This document shows, piece after piece, positions 25,420-36,633 of a stretch of 56,399 nt of DNA; within the stretch, counting starts at the first letter, position 1, and the number at the start of each line of letters is the position of its first letter. This DNA is from Paramacrobiotus richtersi. Taxonomy: Eukaryota > Tardigrada > Eutardigrada > Parachela > Macrobiotidae. Location: positions 1-56,399 of the forward strand of contig JAQGAU010000024.1 of NCBI GenBank assembly GCA_034698045.1, written 5' to 3'. Under the pieces are notes generated by a model that was not told where the DNA came from, searched no databases, and saw only the letters and a list, made by a program, of their open reading frames with translations. Both the position numbers and the translations under genes were made by a program.

Positions 25420-26335
25420 TAGAATTTTATTAGACAAGCAGTCTGAAAACTTTGAAAAACTCACTGCCTTCATCTTCCGAGTTTTGATAATCGAGCGGAA
25501 CGAAGGACTCCGCGTAAGGGCAGGGTATATGGCTCGCCACGGCTTGTACACTCTCACCTGCCCCGATTCCGCAAGGTAGGGATTGTCAATGACAATCTCA
25601 CCGACGCTCGTTGAACACAGCGGAGTGAATATGTCAGCATACGTTGTATCGACCTGTCCGGCACACAGGCGGAATTGGGCGTGTCGGACAATACCATCCG
25701 GGTTCTTACGGTAGCTGGCCATAAGACGGGGAGCCGCTGCGGCGATGAGCGCGCCCAGTTTCCCGGGGTATGTCGGGGGCGGTCTAATATACGCCCGTGG
25801 AACGGGATTGTGTGACATGATGAATATATCGGCACAGCAAAGTACGTCTCCGCTACCGTGACCACGCCGATGATGAAGACGAGCTCGAGATTGGGGTGAC
25901 CTCTCGCCCGCGCGTGATTCGTTTGGGCCGGTGTGGAGGACGGTTTATGGCTGCTGCTGGGAACGTGACATGGAGGGCGGTCCGTCTGCTGGTGTAGGAA
26001 CGGCATGACTAACGCAGGCAGGCTGAAAAAAATTATTTTATAACTTCATTATTTTAAAAACTAATGTTCAGTTCATTTGTTAGCGACAACATGTATATAA
26101 ATATGGAATATTATTTAAGAAATTAATGATAGGTAAATTACATTATAGTTCATAAATTAGCGCGTATTAATATAAAAAAAACAGTAGAAAAAATTTGGGT
26201 TGATATCATAGAAATCAATAGCACATAAAGTATAGAAATATATCAATTTTATTAGGCAAGCAGTCTAATAAACAGCCGAAAGCTTATTGCCTTCGTGTTG
26301 CGTGTGCGAGTTATGGAGCGGAATGGTGGATTTCC
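25420..26335. repeat. Short local duplication (25420-25510 and 26255-26335)
   Basis: ATTTTATTAGACAAGCAGTCT near 25422 and its flank recur as ATTTTATTAGGCAAGCAGTCT near 26248, followed in both by a related stretch (TGCCTTCATCTTCCGAG and TGCCTTCGTGTTGCGTG) and GAGCGGAA. The copies are direct repeats about 830 bp apart that bracket the candidate exon at 25557-25979. Confidence 0.65.
25557..25979 (-). CDS. Possible unrecognised coding exon
   Basis: A GC-rich block in AT-rich surroundings with a long minus-strand open frame ending at a good donor (GGCAG then GTGAGAG at 25556). The product includes SHNPVPRAYIRPPPTYPGK, GALIAAAAPRLMASYR, GIVRHAQFRLCAGQVD and GEIVIDNPYLAESG. A second overlapping frame starts at an ATG just after a TTTTTTTCAG acceptor near 26025. 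I cannot tell which frame is used, or whether a small intron ending TATATTAG near 25796 lies inside. I recognise no family. Confidence 0.35.
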
Positions 26336-29300
26336 GCTCCGTGGTGCATGGGGGCTGAGACGGACGTTGGTTCGCTGGTCGATGGCTGAGGACTGAGACG
26401 GGCATTAAAAGTAATAATATGCTGGCGTATTATTATTTCATTAGTACGACCGCTCAGTACGAAGCCAGCAAATATATAGGTATATACTACAGAAGCAACT
26501 GAGAATATTACAGTAGCGTACAGCTCCAAATCGTGCTTATTTATTTATTTATTTCACCACATGGCAGGTACCCCGGTTGCTGATACCATGTTGACAAGCT
26601 TAAACAGGAGTTTACATTTGGCAGTGCAGTTTCCCATTTGCCATAGAGTTTCCCATTACGAGTTTACGACAACATCGTCCCGCGACGTCCACTCCTGCCA
26701 GTCCAAGTTAGCAGGCGCTTCTTCCGGATTTTTTCTCGAATGCCAAAGTGCGGGAACACATCCTGCAGGAAAGTACGTTTTCCAGGCTTCGTCTATTCCT
26801 CTGCGTTCTCGTTATGATAAAGTACTCCCGACACTGTCCCATCTTTCTTGACATTCTAGTCTGGATCCCTGACCCTTCATCTGGGGCTACACTACGGTTA
26901 TCCACAGATATCCATCCCGGATGGTCCTCTACTTCTCTTCTCCAGTAATAGTGCTGTTAGTGTTCGTACAGAATTTCACCAACCTTCGTTCCTTCGAATA
27001 CAATGACCGGGATAACGTGGCTGCGGACGAATAATGACCATTTATCGATTTGTGGACATTTGACTCAGTGGTAAAAGGGCCGTTTTTACTTTCACCTTCG
27101 GTGTCAAAGGTATTAGAGTCGTCAAAATCAGTTGTCAAACCACTTATTCAAAGCATTAGGGATAGCGACCTGAAGTGACGGTAAAGCAGTCCGTAACGAA
27201 CTACCTTTATCTTAGTACCTCTTTCGCTTTCTGATCAAAATGTCATGGATATCGATATAGTGCGTAACTGCAACAAATACTTTCGTAAAATTTATCGCGA
27301 ACTTTTCTAGTTGCTCCAGTGTATTCATAAAGAAATAACTTATCAGTTTGCAGACTGACAATCGAGCGATGACTTTCGGTATGATTTTCTTTTACCATTC
27401 AGATGATGGCTGAAGTATGAAATATGCATAAAACATTTCTTTTCTAGTGGATGATTACAATGATATGTACATACGGGTGAATTTTACCATAGCCTCTCAG
27501 AGCAGTGACCAATGCGTGGTGGTGTAGCATTCAGCAATGCGCGCGTTTCCGTCGCTGTGGGTATCACTTTAATACACCGCTCGGGAAAGACCTCAACACA
27601 CTGACTATACAGCACCATTGTCCTACATGCTGTGGCAACTGGCGTTGCTACGCCACAGTAAGATTCTTGAGTTGTTGGAAGAACGAGTTGGATAAACTGA
27701 TTAAGATAACATAGCCGCTTTACGGGCACCCACAAAAACCTGGACGGTGACTCACTAGTGAAAAAATACCTTGCCTTTTTGTATCTTTGCCCTTTTGGCG
27801 ATGTTTGTGTGCTGAAACGCAAGGGGAGACCCACCCTGGAGAATAGTAGTAGACCACCCAACCAGTAAATACTGGTTGGGTTGGACAGCAGACTGTGGTG
27901 TATGATGGTTCACGTGAATCTGTAGTATTTGGGATTGCGTTGTCATACTTAGCAACTGACCATATGTGTTACTGTATTGTTTCTGTCTGTACTATTTAGT
28001 TGTTGTTTTGGCTCCTTGTGAGCGGTCATACTAATAAAGCATGCCGCCACATATATCACACAGACCTTGCCGCCAAACCTTGCAGGGCCAGCGTTGCAGT
28101 GGACATGCACTGCCAAATAGGTGTTGCCACAGTATGTCCCCCCCGGCATGTAGCGCAACAGCTACAATAGGGGCAGTTTGAACACTTTCCTTTTATTTAT
28201 TTTTTGCGATTTTTAGATCCGCTAGTCGCTGCTTCGACCTGTTCATTGGGTTCTTACAGGACTGGTCAGAGCTTGTGACAGCGAAGTGAACGTAAATGGT
28301 ACACATTATAGACGAGAATCATAGAGAACGGTCTTGAGTATGCAGAGCTTTACCGGGGGGTGATACTTGTTCTTCTGTTGCTCAGACTGCTTATTTGAAC
28401 ATTCGCTGGTAGCTGAACACGCCTGTCGATTGACGCAGAAGATTGTTTCGACGTGTGCTACGATATCCAGGCATAAACGTTTGAAGGCCTGGCTTTTACT
28501 TAAAGATGGCAGTCCGGTTATCTTTATTATCCGCACCGACAGTTGTACACTACAAGGGCAGACATATTGGACCGGCTGAGAGAGGAATAGTTCTTGCCGG
28601 CTCAGGAATGCTGAGATACATTCTTTTCACGATGGCTTTCTTGTCCATAAGACGCAAAACATGCTTGCAAAGGCACGAACCATAACCAAACCACGAGCAC
28701 ATTCTACGGCAGTGGTGCCATTCTGTGTGTCTACAGTGATCATGTCATCAGGATTGCGTCACCCTTGCTTAAGGGCCATTACTACGTGCCATACTAGCCC
28801 GGTCCCAGTGCGGACAAACAACGCATCGAAAAAAACGATTTCATCCTTTTTTAGAACAGTTTTTCATTGCCGCGGTTATATATAAAATGATATGGACATG
28901 AAGCAAGCCACGAAACCTACACAGGATAGCAACTCGTTTAACATACAAACTTTCGTTAACGCGTGTATGCACATTGTCATGCTGTTACTGTTATTAGCCT
29001 ATTACTGATGTAACTTGAATATATGTAAGTATACTTCTACAGTAGTTGTTGGAAGTACATGACTGAAACGGTCGAACATGGATTCTCTAAGCACCATTAT
29101 AAAATTAATGTGATACTGGTAAGTATGTATGATTCGCGCAGTTTCTGTGCGATTTCTTGTTACTACTTACCTAACATGAACATGCACAGTATTTTCTGTT
29201 TTACGCAAGGCTTTCGCGGCCTTTTGTGCCGTGAAGCATTTTGCGCAGTTCAGAACAACTGTTGAGAATCGGGTTAGTGAACCAGCCGTGAACTGAGCGT

Positions 29301-31139
29301 AACGGCAGTGCGGAACTGTGCGGTGGTGCGCTAGAATAACTACTGCACTTATGTCAGTACTAAAAACTGAAACCAAAAAAAACAACAACTAAAAATTCTT
29401 AATAATAGCACAGACTGCATAGTATAGGAATAATGCAACTTGCTGGCAGCGTGGTATTAGCTCTCTGATCACCTAAATCATCGTTATCACAGTATTTTCG
29501 GAGATAGTACAATACGTGACCTTTGTTAGGTGCGTAACTGCTGATACACCACACCATACAAGCAATTTCTCGACTGAATGAGTATCACTGTTACGATACT
29601 GCATAGAAATTGTTCAACGCATTCGTTTTGTATGTAAATTAATGCTTGTCGTTCGATTACCCAACTGAGTTCGATTATTCGGTAATTAGTTGCTTAGCAG
29701 CCGTTAGCACTGCAAAAACACTGCCACGGGTACCTTTTTGATGATGCACAGAGATTGCAGAGTACCTGAATGCTGCCATTGAAATAATTAAAAAAATGTG
29801 TGTTGAATGGCTCTTCTCTGGTGCCGTTCGATTGAGCGCGTTATGACATCAAAAGTTTGCATAATCACGTAACGTCGTACTCATCGGATTAAGATGTCCT
29901 TGCTGTTAGCTAAATGTTACTGATTCTGTCGCAACGGATTCTGTGGTATCTGTAATCTGTTATACATTGGATTAGTCTGGATAACGTTTCCGTTGATTTC
30001 CACTTTACGGTTTCCATGTCAGGAAAGTACTGTATGTGCTGTAGATTATTTCTGTTCACCGGAACCTTTGGAGTTTCTTCCATTTATCTAACTGCGGACT
30101 AAAAAGTAAACTGTTCAAATCACAGAAGACAATAAGATGGATTTTCTTGAAAATAATAAAAAATAATCTTGTCATTACAATATTTAACAAACTTAATTTC
30201 AGTCATTTTTAATTAGTTTTAATTACTTTTAAGGGGGTCACAGTTCCGGCCTTCTTCGACAAGCCGACAACTTTTGGTTTCCATTTTCAGTACATGAGTT
30301 AAAAGTCGTTTCTATCGCCAGCTGGGTTATGTCACTTCGACAATAAAGAGGAAAAATTAGAAGTAATTAAAAACAGTTAAACATTACAAACGCAATTGTG
30401 ATGTATCTATGTATCTGTAGTACTGCATCTTTAATGACCGTCTTGTATCTGAACATATTGCAACTGAAACTATTCAAATATGCGCTGGCAACAACATAGA
30501 ATCGTAGTTGCTAAGAACAGTAACCGAATGTCACAAACATGTGTATTCGCGAGAACCTTAATACACCACAGCAATCTCTCCGCTCTGGAAACCTTGTGTG
30601 GCCAAAATTATGAAAGAAAACGACTTTCCGTTCAAATATTGCTACCAAAACGGTTGCAGCCTAAAGAACGTAATGCAGTAAAGTGCAAAAGTTAGGGTCA
30701 TCAGTGAAATATAAGTTTGTTTGTTTGTGGTTTACGATATTTATTACGTTAAACTTTAAAGTTCTGCGCGACAGGGAACTGCTTGGGTGCAATCCTATAC
30801 CGATACGTATATACTTTCAGGCTACGGAAACACCGAGTTCCACCTCGAGTACCCTTGCTCCAGAAAACCCAGGTAGACTGCAATATAGGTGATGCTAATT
30901 TGGAAATAAAACGATGATAATTAATTGTGTATTATGAGTGTCTTTCAAGTTGTTTGTTTGGCTTCCTCTGATAAAGGCGTTATCTAGTCAGCATCCGCAA
31001 TAAGCTTCGCAGTCAGTTCGATGGTGCTTTCGCTTTTCATATAGTCACGCTTCCAGACTTGCTTCACGATAGCTCTTGTTAAAGTTGACCGACATTGTAA
31101 GTTTACGCCCGATACCAGTGTACTTAGACGGGTATCAAA
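26336..31139. other. Gene-poor region including left copy of a segmental duplication
   Basis: I see no confident gene. From about 29130 this is the left copy of a diverged segmental duplication described separately. A Cys-containing minus-strand frame near 27484-27710 and a GC-moderate block at 28600-28820 looked exon-like but could not be supported. Confidence 0.4.
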
Positions 31140-31340
31140 TTAGGATCTGATAGTACCGTGGTTACGAATTTTGATACACTGGGATCGAGCTACACAAAGC
31201 TCTTTGGTGAGTGCTGTCACAACTAATACCGCTGCCTGAAAGGTCAGCAGAAGCTCCTGCAGCTTGGAACATTTCCGGCGCATGATTTCGGCCCCATCTT
31301 CGAACAGGTCAACCTAATAAACACGTAACAATCGTCAGAT
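29130..31340. repeat. Segmental duplication, left copy
   Basis: This stretch matches 49110-51550 in the same orientation at many collinear points. Examples are CAGTATTTTCTGTTTT near 29187 and 49152; GAGTTCGAT near 29668 and 49758; GGATAACGTTTC near 29980 and 50117; TGTGGTTTAC near 30726 and 50932; and GTCAGCATCCG near 30987 and 51207. Divergence is substantial with indels, so the event is old. On the minus strand both copies keep the frame CFTAQKAAKALRKTENTVHV. Confidence 0.85.
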
Positions 31341-31680
31341 GCAGCCGTCGTAGGATCCTGATGCTTCAATCAGCGTGTTACCTTTTCCGGAGAATCCAGA
31401 AATGTATTCTCTACGCTGATGGCGGTTACTTTGTCGTCACACATTGGTGAGAACGGTAGTTCGAATCCACAGTTTGTTGTGCCTGACACCAGTCGCAGTT
31501 GCCTGTGCCGATTGACCTGGTCGGGTCTGCAGTTCCAGCTGGTTTGAATTGTCGCAAAACCCATCTCCCTCCTGATATCGTTGGTTGACGTCTGATGGGG
31601 TAGACGAAATAGGCGACGCGCCATCCCAGTGGAGCAGTGATAAATAACAGTAGTACACAGATTCCCGTGCACTTAGTCAT
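31140..31680 (-). pseudogene. Candidate two-exon secreted protein gene of a local unknown family, status uncertain
   Basis: An ATG at 31680 starts a signal-peptide-like sequence (MTKCTGICVLLLFITAPLGW). A different frame of the same exon is open to its 3' end and carries SGTTNCGFELPFSPMCDDK, ends SPEK at 31382, and splices in phase across a 68-nt GT-AG intron to 31313-31140 (VDLFEDGAEIMRRKC ... TALTKELC, stop TAA). So the signal peptide and the downstream exon are in different frames within one exon: either a short intron is missed or an indel has broken the gene. The C-FEL-DKVT pattern recurs at 51845-52057, showing a paralogue there. The second exon is helical and heptad-like. Function unknown. 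Confidence 0.4.
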
Positions 31681-31933
31681 ACTCAGTGCAGTCGCACAAT
31701 TGAATCGTATCACGTCCGATCTCCACTGCCACAAAGTTATCACTGCTTCCGCTTGATGGACAGGTACTACTTGGTCAAGAACAAGAGGATCTGCTACGTT
31801 CAGCACTAATGATTTCTTCGTCTTTTGTCTTTCTTTTGTCATTCTCGCACTGACTCGTAAAGGGAGAAACCATTCAAATTTCGCATACAGCTAGTTGGGG
31901 TGCCAGTGTACTGTATACATAACTATACCATGG

Positions 31934-32062
31934 TCATAGTATCTCGTAGAACTTTCGAACCGCATCCAACGGGTTCGGCGGTATATCGTGCAAATTCAGT
32001 ACTGCAGCCTCCTCTTGATCATGAGGTGAACTGATAATTTGTTCAGCCTCGCTGCTAACCAT
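31934..32062 (-). CDS. Candidate terminal exon of the local unknown family
   Basis: Forty-two codons from an ATG at 32062 to TGA at 31934-31936. It contains VSSEAEQIISSPHDQEEAA and ends DIPPNPLDAVRKFYEIL. The IPPNP motif also ends the neighbouring exon at 32606-32800, so the two look like C-termini of tandem paralogues. The ATG may be internal and the true exon start may be an upstream acceptor. Function unknown. Confidence 0.35.
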   Translation of the reverse strand: MVSSEAEQIISSPHDQEEAAVLNLHDIPPNPLDAVRKFYEIL

Positions 32063-32605
32063 TCCGACAGCTTATGAATACCACAAATATAATCGAAATG
32101 TTAAAAACCCAACTAGATGAAAGACTGGCCTATATAGTAATTATGGTATATCAATAATTATTAGCAGCGGTTTATTATGAATGTTTCTGTGTTTCACATT
32201 GTGCCCCAGCAAAATGTACCTCTCTTTGACTGAGACGAAAACAGCTATATAACTTTTGAAAAAAGGTTATTTTTTTGCGCGCTCAGTTCTCAAGAGACGG
32301 GCCGATCGCAGCTAGATGTTGCATGGACCGCTAGAGCGGTCTCGCAGGGTTCTATGTTAAGTAGGGGCGACCAGAACGCTATTGTTTCAAACCAATAATT
32401 CAAAACTTTAGTTGCAACCGGAAAACAAATTTTTCTCTCTGTCTTTCGAGCCACAGCTTGCATCCATTTTAAGGGAAAATGGAGACAAATTACAGACAAC
32501 GCTCACAACATAAAAGCCTATGGCAGCCGTAACGCGGATGATCCCGCTTTCCAAACCAGTTCCCTGCCCACTGCTCAAACGGGGATTGTCCATAATTCAC
32601 TTGGT

Positions 32606-32800
32606 CTAGGGATTAGGAGGAATCGTCTCAGCGTCAGCAATGTTTCGTTGTATCCTTGAAGTATGCAGAACTAGTTTAACATAATCCTCCGCTATAACTG
32701 GATTAACTATCCGGTATACCAGATCGGCAATATAATCCAGCATCTGTCTCCTGGGTGGATAGCTGAAATCATTTGGGCTGCCCCGTTCTGTTTGTGTTTC
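32606..32800 (-). CDS. Candidate terminal exon of the local unknown family
   Basis: Sixty-four codons plus TAG, beginning in phase at an AATTTTGAG acceptor at 32800. It contains GSPNDFSYPPRRQMLDYIAD, VYRIVNPVIAEDYVK and ends ADAETIPPNP. It could be the 3' exon of the gene whose upstream exon is split by the retrotransposon (33823-34210 and 48590-48754), since strand and order fit, but no spliced product can be shown from sequence alone. Confidence 0.4.
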   Translation of the reverse strand, partial: ETQTERGSPNDFSYPPRRQMLDYIADLVYRIVNPVIAEDYVKLVLHTSRIQRNIADAETIPPNP

Positions 32801-33822
32801 CTCAAAATTTCTCATGGATATTGGTAAATATTTAATAACGTAAAAATTTTGATATTTGCTATAGTTAGTGATTTGTGAAGTTGTAATCTTACGGTTTGGG
32901 AGATGTCCATCCATTGATAGCAGATGTTGAATATGATGATAGCGATCAGAATTTCGGCTTTTGATACTGGAACACCTAATAAAATATTCTTGTGAGCGGT
33001 ACTGTTGCGCTCGGGAAAAGTATATCGTAATTTTACATGATTTGAATGCATGCTGCCTTCGTTTACTGGAGAATGCGCTTCGCTGAGTTTTCGCTTTTTG
33101 GAGCGACGATAGTGTGTTCCGTTGAAGGAATCTTTGACGCCTTTTGTACTGCATAATTAGCTTGGGTAGCTGAAGAGATTGTTTAGTGTGGCTTCCTGAA
33201 GCTTTTTCGGCTTGATGTACGGTTCAGTATCTTTAGGATCCTTACAAACCCTAACACTTATCAATCATCCCCAGAAAATGCGGACTTATCACCGATTTGT
33301 ACGGCGGTAAGATGGCAACCAAACTTTTACAAACAAAATGATATTTTCTAAAATAATCAGAAGCCCTATTTCGTCTCACGGCGTAGGTCACCAACTGCCC
33401 ATGTCGAAGTAGTGAGAAACCTTCGCGATGATGTCTGCATTTGTCGCGTCTTCAAGCTCTCACTTTATTCAACTGAGTTTCATCGGACTACATCCGTAGA
33501 AGCGTAGGTATTGTTCGTGGCATCAAGGTTGCTACATGACAGCTTTTGAAACGATAACTTTTGTCAATCTCGACTGTTTTACCAGGACCTCCAAACAGTA
33601 ACCAATTGACTCCCAAAATCGTGACGTATATTGTTCTACTCATTGGGAACATTAGGTACGAAACGAGAGATGACGTCTTGCTTTAACTTCCGGGGGAACC
33701 AAAAACAAGTTACGACAAGAACAGCTGGTTTCCAACAAGAAAACGCATACGTAGTGCATATGTTACAATTTTAACGACCACTGTTGGTGACCAGTTTTTA
33801 ATAGCGTCTGTTGGTGACCAGT

Positions 33823-34210
33823 TCAAAATGGCGTCAATTGGTGACCTTTTTGCTTGATATGTGCTAACGAAGGGCCCGGACAGATCGACGGCAGTTGACG
33901 ATCGACGACAATTTTGCAGAGTATATTATTTACAGAACGTGATAGTACATGCGCTGCGTCTGCGACGACATTGTTGAAGACATCGAGTCGCTGCATTCGA
34001 TCGATTATTCGTCCCATTAAGATGGCATAGGTGTCCAAGGCGGAGCGGACCCTGCGGACACTGTGGACGGAGTTGTTGATGGATGTGAAAACACGCTTGA
34101 AGTTGTCAGTATTCATCTGAATATTCTCCACCTCGCTCGCCCACCAAGTTTTCACGCCGTCAACACTATCTGGTGGTCGTATCTGCGGGCGACCCGACGC
34201 GTACACGCGG
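33823..34210 (-). pseudogene. 3' part of an exon interrupted by the LTR retrotransposon
   Basis: The minus-strand frame is open from the retrotransposon edge at 34210 to about 33823. It encodes SGRPQIRPPDSVDGVKTWW, then a long helical stretch with N-glycosylation-like Asn sites (FTSINNSVHSVRRV, DVFNNVVADAAHVLSRSVNN) and ends near VDRQLPSICPG. Disregarding the element and one GCGG copy, the same frame continues into 48590-48754. The family is not recognised. The insertion must disrupt any gene here unless the element is spliced out. Confidence 0.5.
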
Positions 34211-34791
34211 TGTGCCGGAGGGCACACTAGGGAATATTGATCATAAGTGGATCAATACGGTGCCTAGTGCCAACATCCGTGATATCTTGAATAAAGGCGG
34301 AAATGATCCGATTCAATGTGTTTTATACAGCTTAACTCCCGAATTACTCGGACTTTCGAATACTCTGACTCTCAGTCAACTCCCGGAAACTCCCGAATAT
34401 CTCGGACTCACGATTACTCTCACTAAACTCCCGAATTACTCGGACTTTCGATAAACTCCCGAATTACTCGGACTCACGATTACTCTCACAACCAAACCAA
34501 CTTCAGAGCACAATGGTAATTTATTCAAGAAATACAACCAAATGCCCAAAGTCATACACAAACTATACAAAACACAAGGAAAAGCTATCAAATCGCCAAT
34601 TATTCGTTGAGTCTGCATTCACCAAGATTGTTACAGCAAGACTAATTAATCAACAATATCCTTCACCAACAAGTTACCGCTGAAAAAGGCGTAATGCTGA
34701 TTAACGTCGCTGATAGGAATCCGGTCTAGGATTGGCGCATTATCTGGCCAAAGGCAGTCCAAACATTCAGCCGCAAGGCACCCCCATCACA
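34211..34791 (-). repeat. 3' LTR
   Basis: 581-bp terminal repeat matching 48009-48589. On the element strand a candidate polyadenylation signal AATAAA is at 34525-34520 and TATA-like boxes are at about 34568 and 34327-34322. The plus-strand interval 34333-34490 contains a four-unit internal repeat with core CTCCCGAATTACTCGGACT. The element-strand sequence just upstream (plus 34792-34830) is not a clear polypurine tract. Confidence 0.97.
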
Positions 34792-35139
34792 TGCCTTCGG
34801 TAGCGGGGCGAGGCGTCCCCGACGAGCATCCAAAACGTTTCGGTCTTCGCGGGGTTTTACTTCGATCACACAACAGGACAAGAAAACAAAAGAGAAACAG
34901 TATGCTTTGGGCTTGTACAAAAAGGTTAAATGCTGATAAAAAAATAAGAAAAATTGTTAGAGATCCATTTCCAAAATGAGCATCCGGTAAGTTGAGCATC
35001 GGGTGAGTATCCAAGGAACTTTGGTCACGGGATGAGATCCAATCGGGAGAATACACAAAGGCGAGATCAATACCGGGTGAAACCAGTACGATACACACAA
35101 CCTTTGGTCATGGCAATCCATACATCACAATTCTTCCAA

Positions 35140-35530
35140 GGCAATGATTTTCGATCGGAATAGCGATTTTCTTTACAAATTATAAAGCGTGTTCGGTCAA
35201 TCCAAACGTTTTTCGATCAAGAAAAGTTGTGACTGCTTCGTTCGAAGGAATTATGACTTGTTTCGTACCAAATAATCAAGACGGCTGCTTCGATCAAGAT
35301 AAAGTAATGTTAAACAGTAGAAAACAAACAATTAATCTTTTTTCGATCAATACACAAGGAAAAAGTATGACGTGTTCTTTACCAAATAATTATGACGTGC
35401 TTCGATCAGGATAAAGTAATGTTAGAGAGTAAAAGAAAACGCACAATTAATCTTTTTTCGATCAAAAAGCAAGAAAAATAACGTTTTTCGATCACTGCAC
35501 AAGGGATAACGTTTTTCGATCAACGCGCCA
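35140..35530. repeat. TTCGATCA repeat cluster between ORF3 and the 3' LTR
   Basis: About eight copies of TTTTCGATCA-like sequence (TTGATCGAAAA on the element strand) lie in 390 bp. Two of the copies sit in a longer imperfect tandem repeat of about 115 bp, seen as CTTCGATCAAGATAAAGTAA near 35288 and CTTCGATCAGGATAAAGTAA near 35400. This is non-coding and within the retrotransposon. Confidence 0.75.
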
Positions 35531-35541
35531 TTCGTACCCGT

Positions 35542-36024
35542 TCAACTGGCGTGTTCTTCAGGTCCTTTGCCATCCTCCGGGCCAATGTCGTTCTCATCAT
35601 AATCCAAGATGTCATCCTCCATGGGTAACGGTTCTTCCTTGCTTGGGTCCTTTGGCACAGGAACATCCACTGGTTTTCCTTCGTCATCGGTTTTGCGCGT
35701 ATCGTTCTCTGTAAGGAGCTTTTCTGCATCGGCGATGACTTTATCGGCCTCCTCCTTCGTCAACATTGCTTGTGCTTCTGTAACGAGGGCTCCCAACTTC
35801 TTTGGATCCACAACAGGAGGAAGTGTGTTCTTGAACTGGCGGACATACACATTTCGCGGGATAACCTGGTTCTTGTTCGACATCGGGTCCAATCGCTGTT
35901 TTTCTTGCACTTTTCGCGGTTCGGGCCACTTCGGTGCTCGGTCTCCCAGTTTCATTTCAAGGTTTTCGATCAAAGACAGGACCGCATCGTTCTCATCAGC
36001 TGTACGATTAGGATTCGGATCTTT
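35542..36024 (-). CDS. Retrotransposon ORF3, unrecognised acidic protein
   Basis: An open frame downstream of pol. The nominal start is a TTG, but the frame stays open upstream to a TAG near 36054. A good splice acceptor (TTCTTCACGCAG on the element strand) ends at 36025, giving about 160 codons if used as an exon start. The protein is hydrophilic and acidic, with PKWPEPRKVQEKQRLDPM, a helical KEEADKVIADAEKLL segment and a Glu/Asp/Pro-rich tail. It has no signal peptide or membrane segment, so it does not look like an envelope protein. Its position (after pol, reachable by splicing) matches where env or accessory ORFs sit in other gypsy elements. The donor was not identified. Confidence 0.5.
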   Translation of the reverse strand, partial: KDPNPNRTADENDAVLSLIENLEMKLGDRAPKWPEPRKVQEKQRLDPMSNKNQVIPRNVYVRQFKNTLPPVVDPKKLGALVTEAQAMLTKEEADKVIADAEKLLTENDTRKTDDEGKPVDVPVPKDPSKEEPLPMEDDILDYDENDIGPEDGKGPEEHAS

Positions 36025-36160
36025 CTGCGTGAAGAATTTCGAGCCATTATACTACGTTTTCGATCTTGTAACACGGGCTAATCCGAATTTTTTCAAAATT
36101 ATCGTAATTTCGAAATAATGGGAATAAATTCGACTCATAAATCAAGATAATAATTCGAAC

Positions 36161-36385
36161 ACCCAGTCTGCGCCATGTAACGGGAGAAATTTCTAAACTT
36201 CCAAAAGACACACTCAGTATGCGCCATGCTAACAATGGTTTTTCAATTTCAATTTCAAAATAATTTCGAAACGACTTCTAAAAGAAAAACCCAGTATGCG
36301 CCATGTTGCTGGTAAATTTTCATAATTTCGAGCGATTTCTAAACAGTTTTCTATACAAATTAGAGACCCAGTATGCGCCATGTAT
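36161..36385. repeat. Four PBS-like repeats downstream of pol
   Basis: ACCCAGTATGCGCCATG or close variants occur at about 36161-36177, 36212-36228, 36289-36305 and 36367-36382, with irregular 50-80 bp spacing, most of them following a TTCTAAA-like segment. The element strand reads CATGGCGCATACTGGGT, closely resembling the LTR/PBS junction (CA then TGGCGCTCCTGGGTG) at 47993-48010. The first copy extends further into GTGTTCGAATT. Confidence 0.8.
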
Positions 36386-36633
36386 CAGATGTGGTGTAAT
36401 AAAATTTTACCATGTTATAACATAGCTATCCAAGCTTGGATAGTGGGTCGTGCCGAGCATCTTTACAAGGGAATTTTACCCCATCAGTCCATTTCGATCA
36501 ATTTTATCAATTTCTTTTCTGACAAATTCTTGAAAATTTATTTTAGAATGACGTCCTGGGTGGATTAAGGAGCGCCTGGTAAAAACAGATTTCAAAGAAA
36601 ATTATTGAAAACTTATTCGACCAAACTTCTTTT

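Noticed and set aside
28640..28830. Ankyrin-repeat-like fragment on the minus strand (TQNGTTAVECAR)
   Set aside because: Too short, interrupted by stops, and no neighbouring repeats.
35542..36024. ORF3 as an envelope (errantivirus-like) gene
   Set aside because: It has no signal peptide, no membrane segment, no cleavage motif and too short a length.
36140..36176. A tRNA 3' half (TTCGAAC...GCGCCA)
   Set aside because: The T-stem does not pair properly and no D or anticodon arm precedes it; it is better explained as one of the PBS-like repeats.
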